From contig JAKQKW010000022.1 in NCBI GenBank assembly GCA_029560455.1, forward strand, positions 1-7,162: DNA of 7,162 bases. The letters are read 5' to 3'. Numbering within the stretch: the first letter of the stretch is position 1; every line of letters starts with the position of its first letter. The position numbers and the translations under genes are program-made. This document shows, piece after piece, positions 6,005-7,162 of this stretch. A model generated the notes under the pieces. It saw only the letters and a list, made by a program, of their open reading frames with translations. It made no database searches and had not been told where the DNA came from. Source of the DNA: Candidatus Rifleibacteriota bacterium (lineage in GTDB: Bacteria; Riflebacteria; Ozemobacteria; Ozemobacterales; Ozemobacteraceae).

Positions 6005-7153
6005 GACCGGAACCAGCCGCAGCCCCAGCGTCGCTTCGGCTGCCACCGCAACTGCCGGTAACGGTCTTCTGCAGCCCGCTGCCAGTTTGCCGGCTTCCTG
6101 AAGCACCAGCGGGTGCTGTTTCAGCCACTCAGGCAGGGAATTGTATTGACTCACCGCGAGTCTGCAGTTTCCTGCCTGAACTGCATCATAAAGATGTGAA
6201 ATCTGCAGAACCGCCCCACCGGGGTAGGCTGCCGCCAGCATCATCACCAGCCCGAAAGCCAGCAGACCCAGCCTGATCTTTCTTGCCCGGCGCAGAAGGT
6301 CGCTTATTTTCGTACCTCCACCCTTGCGCGCCCTGTCTATTCTATCCTGAATCGGAGGATGTGTCAGCAACCAGTGCGGAATAAATGACGGCGGCGGCAT
6401 AATCATGCTGTTAAGCCGCTCGAGACCTGATGCAAAGGTGTCGGCATCGGTGACCGCCACCGCGAAGGCATCTGACTGAAATTCGCTGTAACGGGCCAGG
6501 GCCGTAAATGTCACAGCAAAAATGCCGAGAAAAAATACCATTTCGGCAAATGATGACCAGGCCGAGTCGATAAAATACTGCGGCAGCCAGGCAATAACGC
6601 TGAGCTTGAAAAGAACCGACACGAGAATAAGATTGATCGAATAGAGCACGTAAGTCGCCACATGCCCGAGTCGCAGATGGCCGAGTTCGTGGGCCACGAC
6701 GCCCTCGACCTGCCCGGCCGAGAAAATTGTCAGCAGATAGCGCGTGATGTAAACATAGCGATACCGCGCTGAAAGGCCAGCAACCGCCGCGTTCGGCACC
6801 GGCTCATTGAAAGTATCCCAGATTTTTATGCCCGAAACCGGGGTTTCGGCGCGTTCAGACATTTTTCTGATCGCGGTTTCGAGTTCGGGGTAGTCGTTGT
6901 CTTCGGCACGCCAGGCCCAGTTGAACAGGCGCGGCGAAATCAGATACAGGGCGATGAAAAAGATCGGCGCCACCGCCATAAGCTTGATTTCGACCAGGGC
7001 TTCCATGCCACCGCTGCTGAAATCTTCGATCAGCATCCAGAACATGATCGGCGGAAAAAACAGAATCGGCACGGTCATGCGCGCCCTGAAAAAATCGCGG
7101 CTGCTCTGCTTCGGGTCGAGAATCGGCCGGAAAAGGCGATACATCTCGAACAT
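5915..7153 (-). CDS. Integral-membrane M48-family zinc metallopeptidase (HtpX/Ste24-like)
   Basis: 412 residues from ATG at 7153. Hydrophobic segments at about 27-41 and 54-72, then 165-188 and 204-220 after the catalytic helix, and 294-310, place it in the membrane. VVAHELGHLRLGH holds HExxH at 155-159 (zinc ligands H155 and H159, catalytic E156). ARYSEFQSD carries the third ligand E224 with D228, and THPPIQDRIDR (264-274) is the typical motif after the peptidase domain. All key residues are present, so it should be active, probably in membrane-protein quality control or processing of envelope proteins. A C-terminal extension of about 100 residues (313-412) is not part of the core family, and its last 30 residues are antisense to the small plus-strand gene. 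The start is uncertain: no ribosome binding site is visible, residue 4 is another Met, and the frame stays open to the window edge, so the gene may begin outside. Confidence 0.88.
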   Translation of the reverse strand: MFEMYRLFRPILDPKQSSRDFFRARMTVPILFFPPIMFWMLIEDFSSGGMEALVEIKLMAVAPIFFIALYLISPRLFNWAWRAEDNDYPELETAIRKMSERAETPVSGIKIWDTFNEPVPNAAVAGLSARYRYVYITRYLLTIFSAGQVEGVVAHELGHLRLGHVATYVLYSINLILVSVLFKLSVIAWLPQYFIDSAWSSFAEMVFFLGIFAVTFTALARYSEFQSDAFAVAVTDADTFASGLERLNSMIMPPPSFIPHWLLTHPPIQDRIDRARKGGGTKISDLLRRARKIRLGLLAFGLVMMLAAAYPGGAVLQISHLYDAVQAGNCRLAVSQYNSLPEWLKQHPLVLQEAGKLAAGCRRPLPAVAVAAEATLGLRLVPVSEILHHAGAPEVTLDFEVMKLVLKSLDLW

Positions 7154-7162
7154 GGCCGGGTA

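Overview
The window reads as chromosomal DNA from a bacterium with an envelope secretion system: Sec-type signal peptides, an S-layer-homology-like protein, an IPT/TIG-type surface domain and a membrane M48 peptidase. Composition is moderately GC-rich in the minus-strand block and visibly more A/T-rich around the toxin-antitoxin pair. No rRNA, tRNA or marker gene is present, so I cannot place the organism. The mix of HEAT, SLH-like and M48 proteins with few familiar names would suit a poorly sampled phylum, but that is only an impression.

Left part (1-1533, accessory in character): the 3' end of a plus-strand gene with an IPT/TIG-type C-terminal domain ends at 254. A gene-free stretch of about 480 bp follows, holding two related short hairpins that share the core GCC-TAAA-GGCGAGG, a small palindrome, a strong intrinsic terminator (478-506) and the first copy of a 111-bp repeat. 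A complete vapBC-type toxin-antitoxin operon (734-1397) comes next, with a palindromic putative operator in front of it. A second 111-bp repeat copy lies right behind the toxin gene. The two copies are in direct orientation, exactly 908 bp apart, and match at about 93 of 111 positions by my hand count. The TA operon therefore sits like a cassette between direct repeats.

Right part (1518-7153): a minus-strand gene block. In transcription order it holds an integral-membrane M48 (HtpX/Ste24-like) metallopeptidase with intact zinc motifs, a membrane-anchored or exported SLH-like/coiled-coil protein, a secreted M48-like protein whose zinc and catalytic residues are substituted (a probable pseudo-peptidase), and a large cytoplasmic-looking HEAT + TPR scaffold protein. 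The last three genes are tightly packed (14-bp overlap, then a 9-bp gap), which suggests one transcript. A 78-codon helical ORF (5768-6004) with its own good ribosome binding site runs on the opposite strand, overlapping the 5' end of the SLH-like gene and the 3' end of the M48 gene. The last codons and stop of the HEAT gene lie inside repeat copy 2, so the repeat appears to have reshaped the end of that gene.

The most interesting items are the repeat-bracketed TA cassette, the peptidase / pseudo-peptidase / SLH-like / HEAT-TPR cluster, and the antisense small gene embedded in it.
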